Positions 7,647 through 16,747 are shown, numbered from the stretch's first letter. The stretch is DNA of 29,493 nt from UBA4582 sp047629195 (GCA_047629195.1 JBLHWY010000079.1:1-29493), one strand, 5' to 3'. A program made the numbers and translations. The notes: generated from the letters alone by a model not told the origin.

Positions 7647-9455
7647 ATGAAAGTACTACTACGCCTGACCCCATACATTAGACAACATATCTGGGCTTTC
7701 ACATTTGGGATTATTGGCTTACTCGGCGCTCGAGTATTTGAAGCCCTGATTCCTCTCTATGTGAAGATGGGCATAGATAGCATCGTAGATGCACAAGCAG
7801 CAAATACCAGCGGTAACCCTCTTTCGGCGGAATCACTTGCGATTGCCCAATCATCACTAACCTACCCAGCGATGGCAATTTGCGCCTGCGTGATCGCACA
7901 AATGATAGTCACCATTATCAGTCGTATACTTATTCGACGTATTGGCATCTACGCCGCCTTTGATATCAGAAATCAAATGTATCGGCACATGCAGTTGCAA
8001 GGACCCGCGTTCTTTTCCAAATTCAGTATAGGTGACCTGATGGCTAGAGCCATCAACGATGTTGCGCTTATCAGACAATTCCTCGCTGGCACCACACGCT
8101 TAACAACCGTGTTGATATTCACAGCGGTTGTTGGCCTAGGCTTCATGTTTAGTCTCTCGGTAGAACTCGCGCTCATTGTGATTATTCCCCTACCCTTGAT
8201 TGCAATGGTGGCCTGGATTTACTCAAAACATATTTACCGGCAATCACACACTGTACAGCAGGGTTTTTCCCGCCTCTCGACCTTTGTCCAAGAGAACCTA
8301 AACGGCATAAGAACTGTACAGGCAATGGCGCAGGAGGATGACGAAGTCAGACGCTTTGGTTTGGTCAATGATGAATTCGCCCGAGACAACCAGGTGCTGT
8401 TCATTACAAATTCTCAGCTAAGTGCTTGGATGCCAATACTCGCAGCGAGTGGCACAATGATCATCATTGGTTATGGCAGTTTCCTCGTCGCGGAGAATGA
8501 AATCACGCTCGGGACCTTCGCTGCTTTCTTTTCTTATCTTGCTCTTTTGCTGTGGCCTGTGCGCGAAGCCGGTTCGATGGTAACGCAATGGCAAAGAGGT
8601 TCGTCCGGTACACAAAGAGTTTTCGAGGTGCTGGATTACGAACCTGAAATAAGGGATGACGCTAACGAAAATTTCCCAGAACTCACAGGCAAAGTATCGG
8701 TCCGAAATCTCTACTATCAGTACGTTGATAAAGACAAATATGCGCTCGAAGATATCAATTTCGATGTTGAACCGGGAGAAACCATTGCCATCTTGGGCAG
8801 GGTTGGTTCAGGAAAGTCCACGCTATTAAGGCTGTTCGTAAGGCTAATTGATCCCGTCAAAGGCGACATCCTGCTTGACGGACATCCCATCAGCGGCTTC
8901 CCTCTCGATTTTCTTCGGCAGCATGTCTGTTTGGTACTCCAGGATCCATTTCTATTCGCAGATTCTCTCAGCGATAACATTGCCTACGACCAACCGGATA
9001 GAGATTTAGATGATATCTGGGAATCGGCAGATGCGGCAGCATTAAGAGAGACCATCGAGAATTTCCCCGATGGGCTTCAGACTATTCTAGGCGAACGCGG
9101 TGTTACGCTATCCGGCGGACAAAAGCAGCGAACAGCATTAGCCCGCGGGCTTGTGCGCATGACGCCACTACTGATTCTCGATGATTGTTTTTCCGCAGTA
9201 GATACAGAAACGGAAGAACACATTCTTTCAGGTCTGAAATCAGTTCGAGCTGATCTAACAACCCTGCTTGTATCTCATCGAGTTTCAACCGCACGCCATG
9301 CAGATCGGATTATCGTCCTGGATGAAGGAAAAATTGTGGAGATGGGAAGCCACAATGACCTACTCCAGCGCAACGGGTTTTATGCGGATCTTGAAAAAGC
9401 GCAGCGTGTCAAAGGTAGCATGATGGATAGTCTTCAAGCAGAGGATGCAGAATAA
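7647..9455 (+). CDS. ABC exporter half-transporter A (degenerate catalytic site)
   Basis: The 602-residue protein is a type IV ABC exporter subunit: six transmembrane helices (about 15-320), then an ATPase domain with Walker A GRVGSGKST (about 383), signature LSGGQ (about 488), Walker B LLILDD and the H-loop histidine in VSHRV (about 544). The residue after the Walker B aspartate is Asp instead of the catalytic Glu, as in MdlA-type and TM287-type subunits. In such heterodimers this subunit supplies the inactive ATP site. Its stop codon overlaps the start of the next gene (TAATG), so the two are made together and pair. The start ATG has only a weak ribosome binding site. The substrate is probably a lipid, peptide or drug; the sequence does not say which. 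Confidence 0.92.
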   Translation: MKVLLRLTPYIRQHIWAFTFGIIGLLGARVFEALIPLYVKMGIDSIVDAQAANTSGNPLSAESLAIAQSSLTYPAMAICACVIAQMIVTIISRILIRRIGIYAAFDIRNQMYRHMQLQGPAFFSKFSIGDLMARAINDVALIRQFLAGTTRLTTVLIFTAVVGLGFMFSLSVELALIVIIPLPLIAMVAWIYSKHIYRQSHTVQQGFSRLSTFVQENLNGIRTVQAMAQEDDEVRRFGLVNDEFARDNQVLFITNSQLSAWMPILAASGTMIIIGYGSFLVAENEITLGTFAAFFSYLALLLWPVREAGSMVTQWQRGSSGTQRVFEVLDYEPEIRDDANENFPELTGKVSVRNLYYQYVDKDKYALEDINFDVEPGETIAILGRVGSGKSTLLRLFVRLIDPVKGDILLDGHPISGFPLDFLRQHVCLVLQDPFLFADSLSDNIAYDQPDRDLDDIWESADAAALRETIENFPDGLQTILGERGVTLSGGQKQRTALARGLVRMTPLLILDDCFSAVDTETEEHILSGLKSVRADLTTLLVSHRVSTARHADRIIVLDEGKIVEMGSHNDLLQRNGFYADLEKAQRVKGSMMDSLQAEDAE

Positions 9456-11320
9456 TGGCTAAGTCTCAAGTCAAGCTCGACCATTCTGTTTTTGATGCAG
9501 ACATTCACGGCAAGGCAATGAACCTTCAATACCTGAAACGGATACTGGTCTGGGTTCGGCCGCACGGGTTATTAGTCGCGAGCAGTATTTTTCTGGTTAT
9601 CATGGCATCTCTGTTAGCTGTCCTGCTGCCAGTGATCATTACCAGAGTCGCAATCGACTCCATCATTTTAGGTACGCCCGATGCGCTAATGCCAGATTTT
9701 GGCATGAACAGCATAAACAATTGGTTGATGGGTTTAACGGGGTTTGAAGGCATCGTGACGGTTTGTATTATGTACGGCCTAACGACAATTGTATGTCACC
9801 TACTATACCATTTTCACAGAGTCACCTTCGCGAAAACAGTGCTTTACGCACTTCGTGATATGCGACTTGATCTGTTCGCTCACATGGAGCACCGACCCTC
9901 CTCGTTTTACGACAAGGTTGCAGTGGGACGAGTGATGACGAGGATCACCAACGACGTTCAGGCATTGTTCGAACTGCTGATGGGCGTTGGTATGTTAATC
10001 GGCGAATTTGTGCCATTTTTCCTTGCACTAGGGCTGATGCTCGCAATTGATGTCGAACTCACTGGCTACCTGTTAATTTCAATCCCGATATTCGGGGTTA
10101 TCACTTACTTTTTTAGGCTGGCAACGCGCAAAGTCTATCGCCAGATCCGTAATACAGTTTCACAGCTGAATCAAAACTTGCAGGAAAACCTTAGCGGTAT
10201 GCAAGTGGTACAGCTCAGCAATCGGGAAGAACGTAATCTTCGAGTTTACAGCGACGTCAACAAAACCAACTCCAAACAAGAAGTTCATGCCATTCAACTA
10301 GAAACTGGCTATGGCGCGTTCATGGATAACATGGTTAATCTGGCGCTGGCCGTTATCATCTGGGTTGGTGGTAGCTCGGTGCTGTCGGACGCTATTTCCC
10401 TCGGGTCAATTATTCTTTTCACCCAGTTTATTGATATGTTCATTCGTCCTATTCGTGTACTTGGCATGCAATACAACGTTCTATTTCGAGCCATGGCCAG
10501 CGCAGAACGGATTTTTCAGGCGCTAGATTGGAATGAACAGATTCGCGAACCCGAGTCGCCCGCAAGTTTACCTAAGCGAATTGAAGGTAAGCTGGAATTC
10601 TCTCACCTTACATTTGGATATGACACGGACCAGCCCGTTTTGCAGGATGTCTCGTTCACGGTTAAGCCTGGCGAAAAACTCGCAATTGTTGGGCCAACTG
10701 GCTCAGGTAAAAGTACACTTATCAGACTGTTGGGCAGGTTTTATGATTTTGCCGATGGCAGTATCTTTCTGGACGACCGCGATCTGAACTCCCTACATTC
10801 CACTGAAGTCAGAAGACGCATTGGCGTTGTGATGCAGGACTTCCACATATTTTCAGGGACAATTCTTGAAAACATTGTACTGGGCAATCAGAGCATTACG
10901 CGGGAAGCTGCAATATCGGCAGCAAAAAGCGTCAACGCTCATACCTTTATCGAAGCTTTACCTCGTGGCTATGACACTGAGTTGGTAGAAAGGGGACAGA
11001 ACTTGTCACAGGGTCAAAGGCAATTATTAGCCTTTGCACGAGTGCTTGCATCGGACCCGGAAATACTGATTCTTGATGAGGCCACCGCATCTATTGATAC
11101 AGAGACTGAACAACTTATTCAGGAAGCGCTCGAACAACTCATGAAAGGCCGAACTTCAATTCTTATCGCCCACCGCCTACAAACTATTGCAACAGCAGAT
11201 CGTGTCTTGGTTCTGAAAAATGGCAAGGTAAAAGAATTAGGTACACATGAAGAACTCATGGCGCAACGTGGTGTTTACTACACCTTAACTCAGCTTCAGT
11301 TTCAGGATGTCACCAGCTAG
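9455..11320 (+). CDS. ABC exporter half-transporter B (catalytic subunit)
   Basis: This 621-residue partner of the preceding subunit has the same fold: six transmembrane helices, Walker A GPTGSGKST (about 413), Walker B ILILDEATASID with the catalytic Glu at about 542, and H-loop IAHRL. Its signature is LSQGQ (about 517) rather than LSGGQ. That change matches the heterodimer rule that the altered signature sits opposite the degenerate Walker B of the other subunit. One ATP site is therefore predicted to be active and one to be mainly structural. The ATG overlaps the upstream TAA by one base. It resembles MdlB/SmdB-type multidrug exporters, but no substrate is assigned. Confidence 0.93.
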   Translation: MAKSQVKLDHSVFDADIHGKAMNLQYLKRILVWVRPHGLLVASSIFLVIMASLLAVLLPVIITRVAIDSIILGTPDALMPDFGMNSINNWLMGLTGFEGIVTVCIMYGLTTIVCHLLYHFHRVTFAKTVLYALRDMRLDLFAHMEHRPSSFYDKVAVGRVMTRITNDVQALFELLMGVGMLIGEFVPFFLALGLMLAIDVELTGYLLISIPIFGVITYFFRLATRKVYRQIRNTVSQLNQNLQENLSGMQVVQLSNREERNLRVYSDVNKTNSKQEVHAIQLETGYGAFMDNMVNLALAVIIWVGGSSVLSDAISLGSIILFTQFIDMFIRPIRVLGMQYNVLFRAMASAERIFQALDWNEQIREPESPASLPKRIEGKLEFSHLTFGYDTDQPVLQDVSFTVKPGEKLAIVGPTGSGKSTLIRLLGRFYDFADGSIFLDDRDLNSLHSTEVRRRIGVVMQDFHIFSGTILENIVLGNQSITREAAISAAKSVNAHTFIEALPRGYDTELVERGQNLSQGQRQLLAFARVLASDPEILILDEATASIDTETEQLIQEALEQLMKGRTSILIAHRLQTIATADRVLVLKNGKVKELGTHEELMAQRGVYYTLTQLQFQDVTS

Positions 11321-11427
11321 CGCTATTTCCAACTCGGCCTATTTTAAACCCAATCTATTTCAATCCTAATAGTCTTACATCCTGGGCGAAGTTACCGTAG
11401 TATCAGGCGAAGTAAATTAGAATAGGA

Positions 11428-12912
11428 TTGTCAGCAATTAAACCCCAACACTCCTCAGTGGGAATACTACCCCTTGACATAAAACTCTCCTATGGAATTG
11501 GTCAAGCTGCTGAAGGTTTGAAAAATACCGCGTTCGGACTACTTGTACTCTTTTATTACAACCAAGTGCTTGAGGTATCAGGAACTCTGTGTGGATTAGC
11601 GCTAGGTATCGCGTTGTTGTTCGACGCAGTCACCGATCCACTGACCGGCTCTCTATCAGATAACTGGAAATCCAAATGGGGGCGACGCCACCCCTTTATG
11701 TATGTTTCGGCGATACCGCTGGCAGTCTGTTTTTACTTTTTGTTTGCCCCCCCCGAGCTCTCAGAAACATGGTTATTTATTTGGCTAACCGTGTTCGCTG
11801 TGCTCACAAGAGCAGCAATGACGCTTTATCATGTTCCCCACATTGCCCTAGGCGCTGAACTCACCAGCAACTTTGAAGAGCGCACTGTTGTCGTCAGCTA
11901 TCGTCAGGCCTTTAGTACGGTCGGAAGCCTAGCCTCGGTTGCATTGGCATTTCTTGTTTTTTTTATTGCAACAGATGAGTATCCCAATGGCCAGCTAAAT
12001 CGTGATGCCTACCCGCCTTTCGCGTTAGCACTTTCCGCGCTGATGGTCATCACCATATGGATATCAGCACTCGGCACACATCGCCATATTCCATTGCTCC
12101 CTCCCGGGCCCGCAAACCCTGAAGCATTTAGTCCTGGTAGAGTTTTCCGTGAAGCCAAACAAGCGCTCAGTAACCGCTCATTCCGGTGGTTGTTTGTCGG
12201 CGTTATTATTGTATTTTTGATGGTGGGGGTTGATGCAGCCCTCAACCTTCATATGAATACTTACTTCTGGGAACTCAAGCCGGGTCAGATCTTCCAGTAT
12301 GTTGTTGCGCTACCTGTTGGAGTAATTGTCGGTACCTTCTTTACCCGGCGGCTTCATGCCATGTGGGGTAAAAAAGCAGGTGTACTGCTGGGCACCTCCC
12401 TCTGGGCCATATGTCAGGTGATGCCGGTTCTGCTTAGGTTGCTGGATTTGTTTCCAGAAAATAACACTTCGGAATTGATGATTACGCTGATCATCATTCG
12501 CTTTATTCAAGGTTTTACTGTCGTCCAGGCGCTGGTGAGCTTTGGTTCAATGGTTGCAGATATTGTTGACCAACATGAACTAAAAACGGGTATGCGTCAG
12601 GAAGGCATTTTTTTCGGCGCGGTGTCTTTCGCAAACAAGACAACAACTGGACTCGGCACACTCGTTGGCGGTATCGCGTTGGATGTAATCAACTGGCCCA
12701 CGGGCACTACGATAAAATCCGCAGCCGACGTGCCACCAGAGACTCTATTCAACCTGGGCTTATTATTTGGTCCAATCGTGTCGGGTTTCGCTATTCTCTC
12801 GGTCTGGTGTTACAGCCACTACAACCTGACACGGGAAGAGCATCAAGCCATTTTGGATGCTCTTGAAGAAAAGAGAATTTCGGCACAAGCAGAAGCACCT
12901 GAAAGTAGTTAA
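11428..12912 (+). CDS. GPH family sugar/cation symporter (MelB-like MFS)
   Basis: The 494-residue protein has 12 predicted membrane segments and the GPH-family loop DAVTDPLTGSLSD followed by WGRRHPFMY (about residues 68-93), which holds the conserved aspartates used for cation coupling in MelB. The early segment LSYGIGQAAEGLKNTAF also fits the family. It likely imports a glycoside, pentoside or hexuronide with Na+ or H+. The start is uncertain: TTG 11428 has AGGA too close, and GTG 11458 is an alternative. It lies 107 bp after the ABC pair on the same strand, with no terminator visible in between. It is convergent with the broken MOSC gene. No sugar-catabolic genes are nearby, so its substrate is open. 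Confidence 0.88.
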   Translation: MSAIKPQHSSVGILPLDIKLSYGIGQAAEGLKNTAFGLLVLFYYNQVLEVSGTLCGLALGIALLFDAVTDPLTGSLSDNWKSKWGRRHPFMYVSAIPLAVCFYFLFAPPELSETWLFIWLTVFAVLTRAAMTLYHVPHIALGAELTSNFEERTVVVSYRQAFSTVGSLASVALAFLVFFIATDEYPNGQLNRDAYPPFALALSALMVITIWISALGTHRHIPLLPPGPANPEAFSPGRVFREAKQALSNRSFRWLFVGVIIVFLMVGVDAALNLHMNTYFWELKPGQIFQYVVALPVGVIVGTFFTRRLHAMWGKKAGVLLGTSLWAICQVMPVLLRLLDLFPENNTSELMITLIIIRFIQGFTVVQALVSFGSMVADIVDQHELKTGMRQEGIFFGAVSFANKTTTGLGTLVGGIALDVINWPTGTTIKSAADVPPETLFNLGLLFGPIVSGFAILSVWCYSHYNLTREEHQAILDALEEKRISAQAEAPESS

Positions 12913-12933
12913 GTTATTTCACCATGCGAAAGT

Positions 12934-13501
12934 TCAAATGGGCTGCAGCATTAAATGTGGTGCCGCTGACTTTATAACCGTGATGAGATCTCCAGGGCAA
13001 ACCGTGCCTCCCACGAATACAATCCCCATAGTACCAGCCTTACGAATAAGCTCACCCGACTCCGTCCGATCGAGTACTGCGGCAGTAAGCCCTTTTTGAT
13101 AACTGTCTAGCTGAACACATGGATTGCGCAATCCGGTGATTTTGATTTGCGTTTCAGCGCCTATATTCAACACTGTATTCATCGACAGCTTCAAAAGGTC
13201 AACACCAGTTGTCGTGATATTTTCGCCTAGTACCGCCACGCTCACTCTGCATCCTACCGGCTTAAGTTCTTCAAGCAATTCTGAATGAAGCAGATGAACC
13301 TGAAGTAAATTGGGCTGATCCGGGTATCTCCTTACCCTGGATCTATGTTGAACTTTAGTGCCCCGTTGGAACATCGTGTTCGACCCCTTCTCCTCGTAAT
13401 AGCCTTATAGCCGCCACCGCTGACTTCGAGAATTCATGGTTTGTGCTGCGATCCACCGCAAGAACACGAGGGAACGTGCCTAAATCAATGCTAGCTTCCA
13501 T
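12934..13501 (-). pseudogene. MOSC domain protein, interrupted by a one-base frameshift
   Basis: Two frames together make one MOSC protein. The first (ATG 13501, stop TAA at 13357-13355) gives MEASIDLGTFPRVLAVDRST and continues to a GEGVEHDVPTG stretch. The second (down to TGA at 12936) gives TKVQHRSRV, then PNLLQVHLLHSELLEEL, LGENITTTGVDLL and ITGLRNPCVQLD. MOSC proteins of this type read G-V-E-x-D, three residues, G, then a basic HRSRV motif, which is exactly what results if one G is removed from the GGGG run at 13364-13361. Repaired length is about 188 residues, normal for the family. The conserved Cys in LRNPC is present. MOSC domains carry or transfer sulfur or act with molybdenum cofactor. 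It may be a true pseudogene or a sequencing/assembly indel. Confidence 0.85.
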
Positions 13502-13538
13502 AAATAGTCACTTTTTCTTTAAGTATTTACACTGAACT

Positions 13539-13589
13539 GTCTCTAAGACTCAGAGTTGCATATTGAGTGTATACTAGTGATTTAGAGAC
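13539..13589. repeat. 8-bp inverted repeat between divergent MOSC and DUF3592 genes
   Basis: GTCTCTAA (13539-13546) and TTAGAGAC (13582-13589) are perfect inverted copies 35 bases apart. A TATACT hexamer at 13570-13575 lies between them. The layout suits a promoter with flanking regulator half-sites, but no matching -35 element is convincing. Confidence 0.35.
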
Positions 13590-13660
13590 CTATTTACCGA
13601 CCTATTGGTTGACCACTTTATTAAGTCCTTATTGAAGAACGCAATCATCAATGGTACCCA

Positions 13661-14134
13661 ATGCAGCGAAGAAAAATAGATTACAAAAAACTCGTCGGCT
13701 ATTTACTGCTAGTCGCAGGCATCACGTTCACGGCTTGGCTAGGCAGAAGTGTGATCATCGGTGTTCAAACCCAAGATTGGCCGTCCTCAAGTGGATTGAT
13801 TTACCAAGCAGAGGTCAGCTATACAACATCTCACCCCAGTGATAAGCGTAAAAAATTTTACCAATCGCACTTCGAGTATCGCTACCGAATCGAAAAAAAG
13901 GCTTACTCAGGTACCAGAATCTATCTCACAGACTTGCCTTACCTGTCAGAGCAAGATGCCCAAATACTCATAGAAAAATATCCTACTGGCACCTTGGTTA
14001 AGGTTTATTACGATGCTTCTGATCCATCCCGAGCGGTCCTTCAAACTGGCAACCCGCCTACCTTATGGCTACTCTTGGGAACGTCCTTATTATTCACCGC
14101 CTTAGGTTTCAGGTTAGCTCGGAAAGCTGGTTAG
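13661..14134 (+). CDS. DUF3592 domain membrane protein
   Basis: The 157-residue protein has a membrane helix at about 11-32, an extracytoplasmic or cytoplasmic beta-rich middle and a second helix at about 131-151. The middle has the DUF3592 pattern: WPSSSGLIYQAEV, then an aromatic run FEYRYRIEKKAYSGTRI, then YPTGTLVKVYYDASDPSRAVL. The family is uncharacterised. The gene ends with TAG, and these bases are also the first part of the ribosome binding site (TAGGAGG) of the next gene, so translation of the two is linked. They may form a membrane complex. The start ATG 13661 lacks a strong binding site. Function unknown. Confidence 0.82.
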   Translation: MQRRKIDYKKLVGYLLLVAGITFTAWLGRSVIIGVQTQDWPSSSGLIYQAEVSYTTSHPSDKRKKFYQSHFEYRYRIEKKAYSGTRIYLTDLPYLSEQDAQILIEKYPTGTLVKVYYDASDPSRAVLQTGNPPTLWLLLGTSLLFTALGFRLARKAG

Positions 14135-14149
14135 GAGGCGCTAAACAAT

Positions 14150-15964
14150 ATGCTTAAGTTCATTTTAACCTTCTTTACAGCAATTCTATTGGGCTTCCTA
14201 GCTGGTTACTTCCTACGCGATTCTGTCCTTGCTGAGATCACAAATTTAGGTGGGGCTTACAATTCCCGCGACGGACAAAAAGCACGCCAGGGCGCTAGAA
14301 CACTTAGCGTTGACCCGGCAATTCTAGACCACGCTGCGAACCTGTCGGCTGAGGACAAGTCTACCCAACTTAAAACCTGGACTTTCGAGGACATTGCCGA
14401 TCAGCACACCGTTTTTGACCAACTGATTGTAGCCTATCGAGTAGCAGCACAATCAAATAGCGACCAACTTGAGGCCCTCATTAAACTTTGTCTAAAATCG
14501 AACGACCCCTTTTATAACCCGCACTTAATAGCAATATTTTTTGAAAAATATACTGCACTAGATCCCATCGCAGCGCTCGCATTCGTTGCCGAAGAACCAA
14601 GACTGAATGAACAGTATTTAGTGGGCCACATACTTACCAGCTGGGTACGCGCAGATCCTGAAGCAGCCGTTGAGTATTTCATCGGATTAAACAATCAACT
14701 GCTTGTTAGAGCAATCGGGCCGAGGCTACTTACAGACCCCATCGTCACCAACGCTGGCTTAAACGATGAAGTGGCAAGCAAAATTGGTCCTGAATCTGAC
14801 GTACTGGTTGATCGTATTATAGCCCGAACAACCCCTCCTGCTGAACTGTTTGAAAGCGCCTTGTTACAAACGGGGAGCAGAAGAACACGACAATTACAAA
14901 ATGCGTTATCTTCATGGGCGAGCCGAGACCCCGAAGCTGCGCTGGCAAGAATCAACCAGCTAACGAACGCCAGTGAACGTAAAAGATTTACACAAACCGC
15001 AATCATGCTCTATTCACAGGTTGACCCTGAAAGTGCACTGGCTTACGTTAGAAACTCACTCGCAGATGACCCACGAATAGAAGGCATGGTTATAACAGCG
15101 ATGGCCGCCGCGGATCCTGAAAACAACATTGCATTGGTTGAAGCATTCGCACGACGAACAGGTAACTCCTCTCCGATAATGAACCTACTCTCAAATTGGG
15201 TAAGTAAGGACCCAGCCAAGGCTTTTGCTTACGCGTCAACGCTCGACAAAGACATTCAAGTTAAGGCTTACGGAAATATCGCCTACAGCTATGTACAGAG
15301 CTACCCCTCACAGGGCGTCGACTGGCTACTTACCTTAGGAAACGAACACAGACAAACAAAAGTTAATGTTCTCCGTTCTCTCAGCAGGGTAGATAGCCAA
15401 CTGGCTGAAGATACAGTGAGAAGAGTAGACGACGGCGCATTGCGTGCCTCGTTGATCAATAGCCTAGCAAGCTATAAAAGTGAATCAAATCCATCGCTCG
15501 CCCTAGCCTGGGTAGAACAATTTAAAGAAGAAGATGCCTATCGACAAGCCAAGACTTCCATACTCAGAACTTGGGCTAATGTGGATCCTGAAAGCGCGGT
15601 TAATGAAATCTCTGATGATTTGGACAATAAAGAGCTGGCACCGATATTGTCCCAGGCGGCCACGAGTTGGTATCGCCGTAGTCCGGATGACGCTGTCGAC
15701 TGGGTTGAGTCGCTACCTGCTGGCTCAGGACGCGAACGCGCCATAGCTTCAATTGTGAGCCTTATGGCCGCGAAAGATCCTAGTAGTGCGATCAACCTCG
15801 CAAATCAAATCACCAACCAACAAAGCCGGCGAGATGCCAATCGCTCAATCGCCTATTCATGGTATGCACGCGAACCAGACCAACTTGAATATATTATAAG
15901 CAGTCTAAAGCTGACAGAGCAAGATGCCGCACAGCTAAGACAAGCCCGCCGCGGCCAGTTCTAA
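14150..15964 (+). CDS. Membrane-anchored alpha-helical repeat protein, function unknown
   Basis: The 604-residue protein starts with one membrane helix (about 4-22), then a linker. From about residue 105 onward it is built of about 12 degenerate helical repeats spaced roughly 30-36 residues. Each repeat has the core aromatic-x-x-x-DP-x-x-A: WVRADPEAAVEY (165), WASRDPEAALARI (256), QVDPESALAYVR (290), WVSKDPAKAFAYA (350), WANVDPESAVNEI (475), WYRRSPDDAVDWVE (507) and WYAREPDQLEYI (571), among others. The pattern suggests a HEAT/TPR-like solenoid displayed on the outer face of the inner membrane for protein binding. I know no named family for it. AGGAGG sits 11 bases before ATG 14150. It is coupled to the DUF3592 gene upstream. 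The REP-like repeat cluster begins at the base after its stop codon. Confidence 0.8.
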   Translation: MLKFILTFFTAILLGFLAGYFLRDSVLAEITNLGGAYNSRDGQKARQGARTLSVDPAILDHAANLSAEDKSTQLKTWTFEDIADQHTVFDQLIVAYRVAAQSNSDQLEALIKLCLKSNDPFYNPHLIAIFFEKYTALDPIAALAFVAEEPRLNEQYLVGHILTSWVRADPEAAVEYFIGLNNQLLVRAIGPRLLTDPIVTNAGLNDEVASKIGPESDVLVDRIIARTTPPAELFESALLQTGSRRTRQLQNALSSWASRDPEAALARINQLTNASERKRFTQTAIMLYSQVDPESALAYVRNSLADDPRIEGMVITAMAAADPENNIALVEAFARRTGNSSPIMNLLSNWVSKDPAKAFAYASTLDKDIQVKAYGNIAYSYVQSYPSQGVDWLLTLGNEHRQTKVNVLRSLSRVDSQLAEDTVRRVDDGALRASLINSLASYKSESNPSLALAWVEQFKEEDAYRQAKTSILRTWANVDPESAVNEISDDLDNKELAPILSQAATSWYRRSPDDAVDWVESLPAGSGRERAIASIVSLMAAKDPSSAINLANQITNQQSRRDANRSIAYSWYAREPDQLEYIISSLKLTEQDAAQLRQARRGQF

Positions 15965-16064
15965 AGTTCTGGACATCCACTAACTCTCTTTCAAAATAGT
16001 GGATGTCCAAATGTCGCTAGTTAGTGGATGTCCAGAAATAGAGAGTTAGTGGATGTCCAGAACT
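15965..16064. repeat. REP/BIME-like repeat cluster (four copies of GTGGATGTCC)
   Basis: A 25-bp arm at 15965-15989 is repeated as a perfect inverted copy at 16040-16064. Both contain the core GTGGATGTCC or its complement within the wider unit AGTTAGTGGATGTCCAGAA. Two more direct copies sit in the loop (15997-16009 and 16020-16038). Four copies in a 100-bp gene-free interval, three in one orientation and one in the other, resemble the bacterial interspersed mosaic elements mobilised by RAYT-type transposases. The long stem would also stop transcription from the two convergent flanking genes. No transposase gene is present here. Confidence 0.8.
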
Positions 16065-16102
16065 GAAATGCTCACGGCAGGAGGAAATGATTGGCATCAG
16101 AG

Positions 16103-16747
16103 CTATTTTCTAGCGATAAGAAACAGATCGGTATCGGCTTGTTCATTGTCAGGATCAAGTTTTTTCCGATTTTCATAAATCAGACTAAACCCATTCTTTG
16201 ACAACTCACTTTTGACTACTTCGGTATCATGGTTATAGATAAAAACCTCATCGCCTCTATCATTCTTCACCATTCGAGCGTCTTGGCCATCACTTTCCAT
16301 GAAGCTCAAGTAGAACAAACCATTTTCACGAATTAACTCAGCACACTGAGTAAGCAATTCCTCAACATCCGCGGCCGCAAGATAGGGTATACAAAAACCA
16401 CAGGTGATAATGTCAAAGCTCTCTCGTTCAAAGTTTTCATTATCGGCACTGATAGATCTTGCATCCAGCGTGAAAAAATTCCCTGCAGGCAAGTTTTTGC
16501 ACGCCAGTTCAACCATTTTGGGCGCAGGGTCAAACCCTGTAACCTTAATACGAGGAAACTGTGTTGCCACAAACAGTGAGACAGATCCAGGTCCACAGCC
16601 AATATCCAACAAGCTAGTCTGATCCAATCTAATCAGTTCACACAGATCTGCGTAAGTCTCTCGATAAACTGCATTGTCCAGGTATTTAGACTGATACTGG
16701 TCTGCTAACCGGCTAAAAGTATCGATTGTAGTTTGATATTTATCCAA
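16103..16747 (-). CDS. Class I SAM-dependent methyltransferase
   Basis: The 214-residue protein has methyltransferase motif I LLDIGCGPGSVSLFV (about 46-60), an acidic residue at the end of the next strand (TGFDPAPKMVEL) and FDIITCGFCIPYL for motif II/III. This is the general Methyltransf_25-type core, about the usual single-domain length. The start is a TTG at 16747 with GGGAA about 6 bases upstream. The acceptor cannot be read from the sequence. It is divergent from the PLP decarboxylase gene, which sits 231 bp away; it may modify a product of that enzyme, but this rests on position only. Confidence 0.88.
   Translation of the reverse strand: MDKYQTTIDTFSRLADQYQSKYLDNAVYRETYADLCELIRLDQTSLLDIGCGPGSVSLFVATQFPRIKVTGFDPAPKMVELACKNLPAGNFFTLDARSISADNENFERESFDIITCGFCIPYLAAADVEELLTQCAELIRENGLFYLSFMESDGQDARMVKNDRGDEVFIYNHDTEVVKSELSKNGFSLIYENRKKLDPDNEQADTDLFLIARK

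Noticed and set aside
15965..16064. CRISPR array
   Set aside because: Copies are unevenly spaced, mixed in orientation and too few, and no cas gene is nearby.
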